A stretch of DNA of 64,000 nucleotides, taken from assembly GCA_052379645.1 (NCBI GenBank), contig JBQSYU010000010.1; one strand, written 5' to 3'. Source of the stretch: Arthrobacter_H sp030452125. Lineage in GTDB: Bacteria > Actinomycetota > Actinomycetes > Actinomycetales > Micrococcaceae. The notes beneath the pieces are model-generated. The model did not search any database and was not told the DNA's origin. It saw only the letters and a program-made list of their open reading frames with translations. Position 1 is the first letter of the stretch. Every line of letters starts with the position of its first letter. Shown here piece by piece: positions 42,424 through 50,823 of this stretch. The position numbers were made by a program, and so were the translations under genes.

Positions 42424-43791
42424 CTAGCCCTTCTTCTGGTAGGTCCGGGCCACGGTGGCCGCGAAGTCCTGCGATTGGCGCAGCGCGTCCTCGACGCTTT
42501 GGCTGCCGGCGATGGAGGCGGAGATCTGCTGCGCCACCCGGGTGCCGAGGTCCTGGAATTCTGGGATCCCCACGAACTGCAGTCCGGTGTAGGGCACCGG
42601 ATGGATCATGGATTTGTCCTGGGTGGCATTGCCCATGGCCTTCAGCGTCGGTGTCGCGTAGTCCTCGGCGATCGAGGCGTATTCGGGAATCTCGTAGGTG
42701 GATTTGCGGCTGCCCGGGGGCAACCGTTCCCAGCCGATGGAGTTGCCGACCAGCTTCAGGTAGTCCTTATTGGTCATCCAGGCGATGAAGTCCCATGCGG
42801 CCTGCTTCTTCCGGCTGGTTTGCGGGATGGCCAGCGCCCAGGTGTAGAGCCAGCCGGCCGACTCGGTCTCCTTCACCGGCGCCAGGGCATAGTTGGTCTT
42901 TCCGGTGACCTTCGACGAGGACGGGTCCTCGATGGAGGAGACCATCGCCGTGGCGTCGTACCACATGGCCGCGTTGCCCTGGGAGAACCGGGTGATGCAG
43001 TCGCCGTACCCCGAGGTCGCCGCCCCGGGTTGGCCGTAGCTGCGGACCAGGTCGACATATCCGGCCACCGCCTCATGGACCTCGGGGCTGTCCAGGGTGG
43101 CGTTCCAGTCCTCGTCGAACCAGCGCCCGCCGTAGGTGTTGATGACGGTGTCCAGCGGCGCCATCACTTCGCCCCATCCGGCCAGCCCGCGCAGGCAGAT
43201 CCCCGAGAAGCCCTTCTGCGGCGCGTGCAGTTCCTTCGCGAATCCGCGGATCTGTTCCCAGGTCGGTTGTTCGGGCATGCTCAGCCCCGCTTTCTCGAAG
43301 AGGTCTTCGCGGTAGACCACGAACGAGGACTCCCCGTAGAACGGGACCGAGTACTGGCTTCCCTGATGGGTGAGCGACTCACGGATGGTCGGAATGAAAT
43401 CCTGGGCGTCGTAGCCCTGGGTCTGTTCCATATAGGGACCCAGATCGGTGATCCACCCGTTCTCGGCCCACATCGGAGTCTCGTAGTTGGAGATCATCAC
43501 GACGTCGAACTCCCCGCCTTCGGTGGCGACGGAGGCGGTGATCTTCGCGCGGGCCTCGTTTTCCGGAAGCGAAACGAAGCGGACGTCGATGCCCGGATGC
43601 TTGGACCGGAAGTCATCCATCAAGGAGATCGCGTCGTTCATCTGCGGGTTGGAGACGATGGCCACGATCAGGCTGGTCTTCCCACCCGCCGTCGCCTGTC
43701 CCGAGCAGGCGCTGAGCCCCGCAGCGGCCACGGCACCGATCCCGGCGCCCATGAATCCCCGGCGGCTGAGGGGAAAATCCCGTATCGCCAT
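42424..43791 (-). CDS. Polyol/sugar ABC transporter substrate-binding lipoprotein (Tat-type signal)
   Basis: 455 aa extracellular binding protein of the CUT1 sorbitol/mannitol (SmoE-like) type. Signal has a twin-arginine motif SRRGFM followed by a hydrophobic stretch and lipobox LSAC, implying folded export through Tat and lipid anchoring. GLRGLAGWGEVMAPLDTVINTYGG and NAAMWYDATAMVSS resemble mannitol/sorbitol-binding proteins. SD AGGAG at six bases. First gene of the three-gene transporter operon, divergent from the SorC regulator. Confidence 0.88.
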   Translation of the reverse strand: MAIRDFPLSRRGFMGAGIGAVAAAGLSACSGQATAGGKTSLIVAIVSNPQMNDAISLMDDFRSKHPGIDVRFVSLPENEARAKITASVATEGGEFDVVMISNYETPMWAENGWITDLGPYMEQTQGYDAQDFIPTIRESLTHQGSQYSVPFYGESSFVVYREDLFEKAGLSMPEQPTWEQIRGFAKELHAPQKGFSGICLRGLAGWGEVMAPLDTVINTYGGRWFDEDWNATLDSPEVHEAVAGYVDLVRSYGQPGAATSGYGDCITRFSQGNAAMWYDATAMVSSIEDPSSSKVTGKTNYALAPVKETESAGWLYTWALAIPQTSRKKQAAWDFIAWMTNKDYLKLVGNSIGWERLPPGSRKSTYEIPEYASIAEDYATPTLKAMGNATQDKSMIHPVPYTGLQFVGIPEFQDLGTRVAQQISASIAGSQSVEDALRQSQDFAATVARTYQKKG

Positions 43792-43949
43792 TATCTGCTC
43801 CTCGCTCGAGCGACCGCTTCGCTCATGTGATAACCATCAAGTGCTCATTTGTTATGTGACTCTAGTCATATAAGATCATTTGAGCAAGACATTCAACTCA
43901 CATGAGTCGGACCCGAGGGAGTGCCGACCTAAACGAAGGAATCCACCCC
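43792..43949. promoter_or_regulatory. Divergent promoter with CANNTGAGCA repeats
   Basis: AT-rich region between the binding-protein and SorC regulator genes. Sites: CACATGAGCG (minus, 43820-43829), CAAATGAGCA (minus, 43842-43851), CATTTGAGCA (plus, 43877-43886) and a weak CACATGAGTC (plus, 43899-43908). The two middle copies are inverted, 35 bp apart. The same motif occurs before the polyol dehydrogenase gene at 47875 and 47897. Candidate SorC-family operators. Confidence 0.6.
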
Positions 43950-44912
43950 ATGCCCGAACGGCACGAGGAAATGTTGGCGCAGATCGCCAGCGAGTACTAC
44001 CTCGAAAACACCTCGAAGGTCGAGATCGCCAAAACCCACGGGATCTCCCGCTTCCAGGTCGCCCGCTATCTTGATGAGGCACGCCACGAAGGCATCGTGC
44101 AGATCACCATCCGTCGCCCTGCAGCCGTACCCGTCGAAGAAGCGGAACTGGCCCGCGCCCTGGGCATCACGTCGGTGACCATCGCTCCGACCCCGACGGG
44201 AGCCCTCGACGAACGCGACCGACTGGCCCGTGCGGCAGCAGCAGTCGTCGCCGGGGTCGTCACCGAGGGGTGCCGACTGGGGGTCTCCTGGTCGCGCACC
44301 TTGCAGGCCATGGCCGGCCACCTGCCAACACTGCCCGGTTGTGACGTCGTCCAGCTCGCCGGCTCCATCACGGTCACCGGCGGCAGCGGTTCGGGGGCGC
44401 TGATCCATCGGCTCGGGGCAGCAGCCGGTGGCCGGACCTGGCCCCTGCCGGCCCCGCTCATCCTTGAAACGGCCGAGACGGCAGCGAGTCTGCGCCGCCA
44501 GCCGGAGATCTCCGACGCCCTGAAGGCGGCAGAGGACCTCGATGTCGCCGTCGTCGCCCTGGGCGATTGGGTCCCCGGGAAGTCAACCGTCTATGAACGC
44601 CTCTCCCCCACCCAGCGTCAGGCCGCCACCGCGGCGGGCACCGTCGCCGAATGCTCGGGCCGACTGCTGGCCGCCGACGGTTCAGCGGCCGCGGCAGGGG
44701 TCGATGATTGTGTCATCGCCGTCTCGCTGGCCCAGCTGAAAGCCACCCCGCAAGTCGTGATGGTCGCCCCCAGCCCGGACGGTGTCGCGGGGGTCCGCGC
44801 TGCGGTGGCCGCCGGAATCGTGAACCATTTGGTCCTCGGCCCATCACTGGCCCACGCCCTGGCCACGGAACTTGACCTGATTGAAGCAACCGCGACGGAG
44901 GATCCAGCATGA
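43950..44912 (+). CDS. SorC-family sugar-binding transcriptional regulator
   Basis: 320 aa. N-terminal helix-turn-helix (about 6-60: QIASEYYLENTSKVEIAKTHGISRFQVARYLDEARHEGIV) and a C-terminal sugar-phosphate-binding domain (LGVSWSRTLQAMA, VVQLAGSI, VVALGDW). ATG 43950 chosen for GAAGGA at nine bases; ATG 43902 has none. Translation is coupled to xylulokinase by an ATGA overlap. SorC regulators are tetramers controlled by a phosphorylated sugar, here plausibly xylulose 5-phosphate or a hexose phosphate. Confidence 0.88.
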   Translation: MPERHEEMLAQIASEYYLENTSKVEIAKTHGISRFQVARYLDEARHEGIVQITIRRPAAVPVEEAELARALGITSVTIAPTPTGALDERDRLARAAAAVVAGVVTEGCRLGVSWSRTLQAMAGHLPTLPGCDVVQLAGSITVTGGSGSGALIHRLGAAAGGRTWPLPAPLILETAETAASLRRQPEISDALKAAEDLDVAVVALGDWVPGKSTVYERLSPTQRQAATAAGTVAECSGRLLAADGSAAAAGVDDCVIAVSLAQLKATPQVVMVAPSPDGVAGVRAAVAAGIVNHLVLGPSLAHALATELDLIEATATEDPA

Positions 44913-46312
44913 GCGACGTCGTCGTCGGCATTGATTCCTCGACCCAGTCCTGCAAGGTGCTGGCCCTGGATGCCGCCACCGGGACCGAATTGCGTTCGGC
45001 CAAGGTGGCCCACCCCGATGGGACCAGCATCGATCCGCGGATCTGGGCCTCCGCCCTTCACCGCGCCTGGAAAGAAGCAGACCCTGCGGGGGCAGGTACG
45101 GTGATCGGCGTCGGGCTGGCCGCCCAACAACACGGCATGGTCGCCCTGGACGTGTCCGGGGAACCGGTCTTCGAAGCGCTGTTGTGGAACGACACCCGCA
45201 GCGCTCCCGAGGCCGCGGCCATGGTCTCCGACCACGGGGCGGATTTCTGGGCCCGGGAAGTGGGATCGGTGCCGGTGGCCTCCTTCACCCTGACGAAGCT
45301 GGCCTGGTTGGCCAGGAACGAGCCCGAAGCCGCGGCACGGGTACACCGCGTGGTGCTGCCCCACGATTATCTGAACCACGTGCTCACGGGCCGCTGGTTC
45401 ACCGATCGCTCGGATACCAGCGGCACCGCCTACTACCACCCCGCTACCGGATACCTCCCGGAACTGCTGACCGAATATTTCGGTCGCGCCCCCGAACTAC
45501 CCGAGGTGATCGCCCCGGATGCCGTCGGAGGCCGTCTCCTGCCCGAGTTCGGGGCCGACGGTGCGGTCGTCTCGGCGGGCGCCGGCGATAATGCCGCAGC
45601 CGCCCTGGGCCTGGGCCTGCAATCCGGGGAAATCGCCGTGTCGATCGGCACCTCGGGCACCGTTTTCGCCTCCGTACCAGATCGCCCCACCGCGGATGCC
45701 ACGGGGGCGGTGGCCGGTTTCGCCGATGCCACCGGTGGCTATCTCCCCTTGCTCGCGGTCATCAATTCGGCTCGGGTGATGGCCTCCACCGCCGAACTGC
45801 TGGGCGTTGGGCTGGCCGAATTCGACCGGCTCGCCTCCTGTGGGGACCCGTTGGCCGGAGGACTGAACCTCATGCCCTATTTCGATGGCGAACGCACGCC
45901 GAACCTCCCCGGGGCCACCGGGAGCCTGACCGGAATGAGCCGGGCCTCGTTGACCCGGGAGAATCTGGCCCGGTCCTCCGTCCTGGCCGTGATGAACTCG
46001 TTGGCCGATGCCGCCGAAGCCCTCTCCGAGGTGTCCCGACCGGCCCAACGGGCCCTACTGATCGGCGGTGGCGCGCGATCGGCATCCTTGCGCGCGGTGG
46101 CCCCCGAACTGCTGGGTATCGACGTGGACGTCCTGGAAGCCGGCGAATACGTGGCACTCGGGGCCGCCCGCCAGGCGGTGTGGTCAGCGACGGGCGAACT
46201 TCCTGCCTTCGAACGCCGGATCGAGACCCGACTCAGCCCCTCCGGAGCCGGCTGGGGCGCGCAATCCCGCAACCTCTACGCCACCGAACGCACCCGCCTC
46301 TACGGGGTGTAG
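44909..46312 (+). CDS. xylB: Xylulokinase (FGGY family)
   Basis: 467 aa. VGIDSSTQSCKVLALD is the N-terminal phosphate loop, GLAAQQHGMVALD and LLWNDTRS bind the sugar, IGTSGTVFASV the second phosphate loop, and LLIGGGARSASLRAV the adenosine motif. Phosphorylates D-xylulose, product of arabinitol or xylitol oxidation. It follows the regulator with a four-base overlap and faces the polyol dehydrogenase gene, so uptake, oxidation and phosphorylation form one pathway. Confidence 0.92.
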   Translation: MSDVVVGIDSSTQSCKVLALDAATGTELRSAKVAHPDGTSIDPRIWASALHRAWKEADPAGAGTVIGVGLAAQQHGMVALDVSGEPVFEALLWNDTRSAPEAAAMVSDHGADFWAREVGSVPVASFTLTKLAWLARNEPEAAARVHRVVLPHDYLNHVLTGRWFTDRSDTSGTAYYHPATGYLPELLTEYFGRAPELPEVIAPDAVGGRLLPEFGADGAVVSAGAGDNAAAALGLGLQSGEIAVSIGTSGTVFASVPDRPTADATGAVAGFADATGGYLPLLAVINSARVMASTAELLGVGLAEFDRLASCGDPLAGGLNLMPYFDGERTPNLPGATGSLTGMSRASLTRENLARSSVLAVMNSLADAAEALSEVSRPAQRALLIGGGARSASLRAVAPELLGIDVDVLEAGEYVALGAARQAVWSATGELPAFERRIETRLSPSGAGWGAQSRNLYATERTRLYGV

Positions 46313-46347
46313 GCCCCTCGTCGAGGCAGTAGCAGGGAGTTGGAGTC

Positions 46348-47832
46348 CTACGTCCAGCCATCCGCGCGCAAGGTGCGCAACAAAGCCAGCGCCCCGCCGT
46401 CGTCCAGGATGGCCAGCGCCTCCAGGTAGGGCCGGGTGAACTCCTCCTGGTCGGCCAGATCGCCAAAGAGTTCCCGGTCGCGCAGGAACGCCAACGGGTC
46501 CTGATCCTGGGCGGCCGCCGCCGCCAGGACCCGGTCGCGGAGCCGGTCCACGACCTCGATGGGTTGCCCGGCCTCGTCCACGCCGCGGGCGTAGCGGGCC
46601 CAGGAGGCGACGATCGCGGCGCTGAGGCGCACCGCACCGCCGTCGGACAGGTTCGCACGGATCACGGGGACCAGCCAGGTGGGGATCCGGTCGGAGGATT
46701 CGGCGGCCAGACGGGCCAGGGTGTCCTGGACCTGTTCGTTGGCAAACCGTTCGATGAGTTCGTGCCGGTACGCGTCCAGATCGATCCCCGGCACGGGCTG
46801 GAGGGTGGGGGTGGCTTCGCGTTCCATATAGGCGAGGAGGAACTCGACGAGCAGCGGGTCGGAGCAGGCCTCGTGGGCGAAGCGGTAGCCCGCTAGATAA
46901 CCGAGGTAGGCGATGCCCTGGTGGCTGCAGTTGAGCAGGCGCAGTTTCATCAGCTCATAGGGTTCGACGTCGTCGACCAGCTGGACTCCTACCGACCCCC
47001 AGTCGGGGCGCCCGGTGGGGAATCTGTCCTCCAGGACCCATTGAATGAAGTCCTCGCAGACCACCGGCCAGGCGTCTTGAACCCCGTATTCGGCGGCAAT
47101 GGCAGCCCGGTCGGCCTCGGTGGTGACCGGGGTGATCCGATCGACCATGGAGTTCGGGAAGGGCACCTGCTCGGCCACCCACGCCCCGAGCTCCGGATCC
47201 TTCAACCGGGCAAAGGTGGTGAAGACCTTCGCGGCCAGATGCCCGTTGCCTTGGATGTTGTCACAACTCATCACCGTGAACGGTTCGATCCCGGCGGCTC
47301 GGCGGCGACGCAGGGCCTCGGTGACGAACCCGAACGTGGTGGTTGGCACGGCCCCCTCGGCCAGATCCGCGGCGACGGCTGGGGTGGTGGCATCAAATTC
47401 CCCGGTGGAGGGGTTGTAGTTGTAGCCGCCCTCGGTCACGGTGAGCGACACGATCCGCACCTCCGGGTCGGTGAGCTGCTCCAGGACCAGCTCGGGTTCG
47501 TCCGGGGCATAAAGGTAACGGGCGATGGAACCGATGACCCGGGCATCACGGGTTCCGTCGGGGGCCTTGGCCACCAAGGTATACAGCCCGTCCTGGTCGG
47601 ACATGACATCGCGCATGCGCTGGTCGTGGGGCATGAGCCCAACCCCGCAGATGGCCCAGTCCAGGTCCTGACCCGCGTTCATCAGCGCGTCGAGATACAT
47701 CGCCTGGTGGGCCCGGTGGAATCCTCCGACGCCGAAATGCACGATGCCGATCCGTCGTTGCCCCAACGGATACCCGGGCACGGAGACCGGGTCCTTCAGT
47801 ACGGGCAGGGCCCCGGCATTCAGACGAGTCAT
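46348..47832 (-). CDS. Mannitol dehydrogenase-family polyol 2-/4-dehydrogenase
   Basis: 494 aa long-chain polyol dehydrogenase (MtlK/UxuB family). The NAD-binding N-terminus is IGIVHFGVGGFHRAHQAMYLD. The active-site region includes NSMVDRITPVT and the catalytic Lys in MKLRLLNCSHQGIAYLGY. Oxidises D-mannitol to fructose or D-arabinitol to D-xylulose; xylB nearby favours arabinitol. ATG 47832 has GGAG seven bases upstream; ATG 47862 has none. Promoter carries two CANNTGAGCA sites. Confidence 0.9.
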   Translation of the reverse strand: MTRLNAGALPVLKDPVSVPGYPLGQRRIGIVHFGVGGFHRAHQAMYLDALMNAGQDLDWAICGVGLMPHDQRMRDVMSDQDGLYTLVAKAPDGTRDARVIGSIARYLYAPDEPELVLEQLTDPEVRIVSLTVTEGGYNYNPSTGEFDATTPAVAADLAEGAVPTTTFGFVTEALRRRRAAGIEPFTVMSCDNIQGNGHLAAKVFTTFARLKDPELGAWVAEQVPFPNSMVDRITPVTTEADRAAIAAEYGVQDAWPVVCEDFIQWVLEDRFPTGRPDWGSVGVQLVDDVEPYELMKLRLLNCSHQGIAYLGYLAGYRFAHEACSDPLLVEFLLAYMEREATPTLQPVPGIDLDAYRHELIERFANEQVQDTLARLAAESSDRIPTWLVPVIRANLSDGGAVRLSAAIVASWARYARGVDEAGQPIEVVDRLRDRVLAAAAAQDQDPLAFLRDRELFGDLADQEEFTRPYLEALAILDDGGALALLRTLRADGWT

Positions 47833-47945
47833 GATGTGCTCCGATCGTGATGTAGCTAACAATCAAGAGCATAACATATGAGCATCTCACCATACTCAAA
47901 TGAGCATACGAGTGAAGGGTGGCCCACTTGCTAGGGTGGGGCTTC
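47833..47945. promoter_or_regulatory. Promoter region with CANNTGAGCA sites
   Basis: Divergent region between the polyol dehydrogenase and an MFS gene. Plus-strand sites CATATGAGCA (47875-47884) and CAAATGAGCA (47897-47906) are 22 bp apart (two helical turns). A third GAGCAT half lies at 47867-47872. Shared with the region 43792-43949. Confidence 0.55.
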
Positions 47946-49178
47946 GTGAACAGCTCAGATCCTTCCCGCGGTAATTCGGTGTGGCGCGCCCCCGGAATGC
48001 CGGCATTGCTGTCCCTGACGGCCGCCGGATTCGCCGGATTCGCCGCCCTGCTACCCATGGCCCCGCTGTGGGCCGTCCGCGGCGGCGCCGACGAGGCCGG
48101 ATCCGGCCTGGTCAATGGCGCACTGCTGCTGACCACCGTCCTGACCCAGGGGTTCGTCCCCCGGCTGCTCCAGCGTCTGGGCACTGGTCGCGTTCTGGCT
48201 GCCGGCCTGCTGCTGCTCGGCGGACCGTCCCTGCTCATGCTCCTCTCCGACCAGCTCGGCTGGATCCTGGCCCTGTCACTGATCCGTGGGGTGGGGTTCG
48301 GGATCCTGACGGTCACCGGTTCCGCGGCGGTGGCCCACCTGGTGGCACCGGCGAGGCATGGTGCCGCCATCGGCGCCTACGGCGCGGCGATCGCAGTACC
48401 CCAACTGCTCCTGCTGCCTGCAGGACCCTGGTTGGCCGACACGATCGGCTTCTGGACGGTCTTCGCCCTGGGGACCCTGCCGCTGCTGGGCATCGTGGCG
48501 GCCCCGCGACTGGCGCTGGCCCTACGTGAACGCGAAGCCGAGCAATCCCGTCGCCGCCCGGCCCCGGCGACCCCGGCCGAGGAGAACACGACGACCGGGA
48601 AGCGACGGGCCCCCCGGCTTCCGGGCGGACTGCTCCGTCCCATGCTCCTGCTGCTGGCCGTCACCCTCGCCGGTGGGGCACTGATCACCTTCGTCCCGCA
48701 GATGAGCTCCTCGCCCGCCGCGACGACCGGGGGACTGGCCCTGCTCACCGCGACCGCGGCCCTCAGCCGGTGGCGTCTGGGCGCCTGGGCCGACCGGCAC
48801 GGGACGAAGGCCTTCCTGTGGCCGCTGGTCCTGCTCACCGCCATCGGGCTCGTGCTTGCAGCCTGGGCCGTGAAGGATCCCGACGCGACCCGCGTCCCCC
48901 TGCTGCTGGTGGCCATGACGATCATCGGCATCACCTACGGAGGCCTGCAGAACCTCACGTTGCTGCTCTCCCTCTCGGCGGTGAGGCCCTCCCAGTACGG
49001 GACGGCGAGCGCCGTCTGGAACATGGGCTTTGATGCCGGAACCGGTCTGGGATCGGTGCTCGTGGGAGCCCTGGCCGCAGGGCTGTCCTTCCCCATCGCC
49101 CTGTTGGTGGCCGCCGGAATCTCGCTGGCCACTCTGCCTCTGGCGCTCATGCGCCAACGGGCGGCTCCTTCGGCCTAG
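47946..49178 (+). CDS. MFS transporter (drug/metabolite type)
   Basis: About 410 aa from GTG 47946, 12 membrane segments, with a polar, basic central loop of about 40 residues (RREAEQSRRRP-like region). No sugar porter motif; the small, Ala/Leu-rich helices resemble EmrD/AraJ-like exporters or members of unknown substrate. Start uncertain: the open frame reaches ATG 47919, but GGTGGGG precedes GTG 47946 and residues before it do not look like protein. Divergent from the polyol dehydrogenase. Confidence 0.72.
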   Translation: MNSSDPSRGNSVWRAPGMPALLSLTAAGFAGFAALLPMAPLWAVRGGADEAGSGLVNGALLLTTVLTQGFVPRLLQRLGTGRVLAAGLLLLGGPSLLMLLSDQLGWILALSLIRGVGFGILTVTGSAAVAHLVAPARHGAAIGAYGAAIAVPQLLLLPAGPWLADTIGFWTVFALGTLPLLGIVAAPRLALALREREAEQSRRRPAPATPAEENTTTGKRRAPRLPGGLLRPMLLLLAVTLAGGALITFVPQMSSSPAATTGGLALLTATAALSRWRLGAWADRHGTKAFLWPLVLLTAIGLVLAAWAVKDPDATRVPLLLVAMTIIGITYGGLQNLTLLLSLSAVRPSQYGTASAVWNMGFDAGTGLGSVLVGALAAGLSFPIALLVAAGISLATLPLALMRQRAAPSA

Positions 49179-49187
49179 GCTCAGGGG

Positions 49188-50006
49188 ATGAAGAACACCG
49201 AGAAGGCGGCCGCAGAAGCCCGCAAGGCAGCTCGCAGCGAGTGGTTCGAACGCGCGGCCCGACTCGGCTACGTGGCCAACGGGGTGCTGCACGGCATGCT
49301 GGGCCTCCTGGCGTTGAACGTGGCCTTGGCGCGTGGCGGGGACGCCGACCAGTCGGGCGCCATGAGGGCACTCTCCGCGCAACCCGGGGGCGGGATCCTG
49401 ATCTGGCTCTGCTTCCTGGGCTGCCTCCTGCTGGCAATCTGGAGCCTGACCCAGGCCGTCGTTCCCAGCCACAAGGGTGCCGGCTTCATCGTTAAACAGG
49501 CGGGCACCGGCGTCGTCTTCGCGGCCATCGGCACCACGTTCGGCAGCTACGCCCTCGGCGCCGGAAAGGACTCCTCCCAACAGAGCACGTCCATTTCGGC
49601 CACCCTGATGTCCTCACCCGCCGGAAGCGTCGCCCTGATCATCGCCGGTCTGGTCGTCATCGGCGTCGGGATCTACTTCATCTACTCCGGCGTGGCCAGA
49701 AAGTTCACCAAGAGCCTGCGCCGGCCCTCCAGCCCCACGGTGCAGCGCACCCTGATGATCCTGGGCACCGCGGGTTACGTGGCCAAGGGGCTGACTCTGG
49801 CCGCGCTGGGACTGCTGATCGTCGTCTCCACGGCACAACACGACCCCGAGGACTCCACCGGACTGGACGGGGCCCTGAAGGCAGTGCGCGATCAGCCGTT
49901 CGGGTCCTTCGCCCTCATCGCGATCGCCGTCGGCCTGCTGGCCTACGCCCTCTTCTTGTTCATGCGCTCGCGCTATGACGAGATGAAACAGGGTGCCGGG
50001 CTCTAG
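49188..50006 (+). CDS. DUF1206 membrane protein
   Basis: 272 aa, six membrane segments arranged as three internal repeats of a two-helix unit. Each begins with a motif like RLGYVANGVLHGMLGLLAL, AGTGVVFAAIGTTFGSY, and GTAGYVAKGLTLAALGLLI. Typical actinobacterial DUF1206; function unknown. Stop codon overlaps that of the convergent CoA-binding protein gene within CTAG. Confidence 0.88.
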   Translation: MKNTEKAAAEARKAARSEWFERAARLGYVANGVLHGMLGLLALNVALARGGDADQSGAMRALSAQPGGGILIWLCFLGCLLLAIWSLTQAVVPSHKGAGFIVKQAGTGVVFAAIGTTFGSYALGAGKDSSQQSTSISATLMSSPAGSVALIIAGLVVIGVGIYFIYSGVARKFTKSLRRPSSPTVQRTLMILGTAGYVAKGLTLAALGLLIVVSTAQHDPEDSTGLDGALKAVRDQPFGSFALIAIAVGLLAYALFLFMRSRYDEMKQGAGL

Positions 50007-50791
50007 GAGCGCATCAGGTTGCGCCGCTCGATCGCCGGGCAGGCATCCATGACCACATCCAGCCCGGCAGCCGTGGCGCGGGCCGCAGCGGCCTCATCGA
50101 CGACCCCGACCTGCAGCCATACGGCCTTCGCGCCGATCTCGATGGCCTGGTCCACGACCGCTCCGACCCGCTGCGAGTTCACGAAGCAGTCCACGACGTC
50201 GATGGTCCCGGGGATCTCGTCGAGCCGGGTGTAGCCCCGCTCCCCGTGGACGGTGTCCCCCTTCAGCGAGACCGGGACGATGTCCATGCCCAGGTCGTCA
50301 CGGATGATCCGTGCCACCCCGACGGCGGCACGCAGCGGATTATTGGATAGTCCGACGATGGCCCACCGGGCCTGGGTGGTCAGCAAACGCCGGATGGTGT
50401 CCGGATCGTTGATGTGGTGCTGGCGCAATTGCGGACCGTCGGTCCCACCGTCACCGAGCACCGGTTCGCGCAGCACCGGCTCCGAGAGCACCGGATCGGA
50501 GACGTTCAGCACCGGTTCGCCGGTGCGCAGCTGCGGATCGGTGGTGCCCAACGGCGGGCCCTCGACCTCGGGGAGCTCGGGTTCGGCGACCGCGCCGCGG
50601 CGGCCCGTCCGCCCGGATTCCGTGCCCTCCGACCCCGGTTCCCCGGCGGTGGAGGGTGGGCGGACCGGTGCCGCGGGGATGTCGACATCTGCCATGTCGA
50701 CCTCCGGGATCTCGGCGGCGGGGATCTCCAGATCGGGGATCCCGGCCAGATCGGCGGCGGACGGTTGGTTCTGCGGTGCTGGTTCCGTCAT
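50003..50791 (-). CDS. CoA-binding domain protein (YccU-like) with repetitive N-terminal extension
   Basis: 262 aa. The C-terminal 135 residues are the Rossmann-type CoA-binding domain (WAIVGLSNNPLRAAVGVARII, PVSLKGDTVHGERGYTRLDEIPG, GAKAVWLQVGVVDEAAAARA, VVMDACPAIE). The N-terminal 130 residues are acidic and Pro-rich, with IP-D/E repeats at 18-40 and four xPVL units at 92-112. YccU-like proteins normally lack this part. ATG 50791 is the first sensible start. Confidence 0.8.
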   Translation of the reverse strand: MTEPAPQNQPSAADLAGIPDLEIPAAEIPEVDMADVDIPAAPVRPPSTAGEPGSEGTESGRTGRRGAVAEPELPEVEGPPLGTTDPQLRTGEPVLNVSDPVLSEPVLREPVLGDGGTDGPQLRQHHINDPDTIRRLLTTQARWAIVGLSNNPLRAAVGVARIIRDDLGMDIVPVSLKGDTVHGERGYTRLDEIPGTIDVVDCFVNSQRVGAVVDQAIEIGAKAVWLQVGVVDEAAAARATAAGLDVVMDACPAIERRNLMRS

Positions 50792-50823
50792 GGCCACCAC
50801 CCTACAAGGCCCGTCGACGCCCG

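Noticed and set aside
50460..50530. CACCGGTTCG-like repeats as a CRISPR or DNA-level array
   Set aside because: Units are short, irregular and in frame inside a protein; they encode xPVL repeats.
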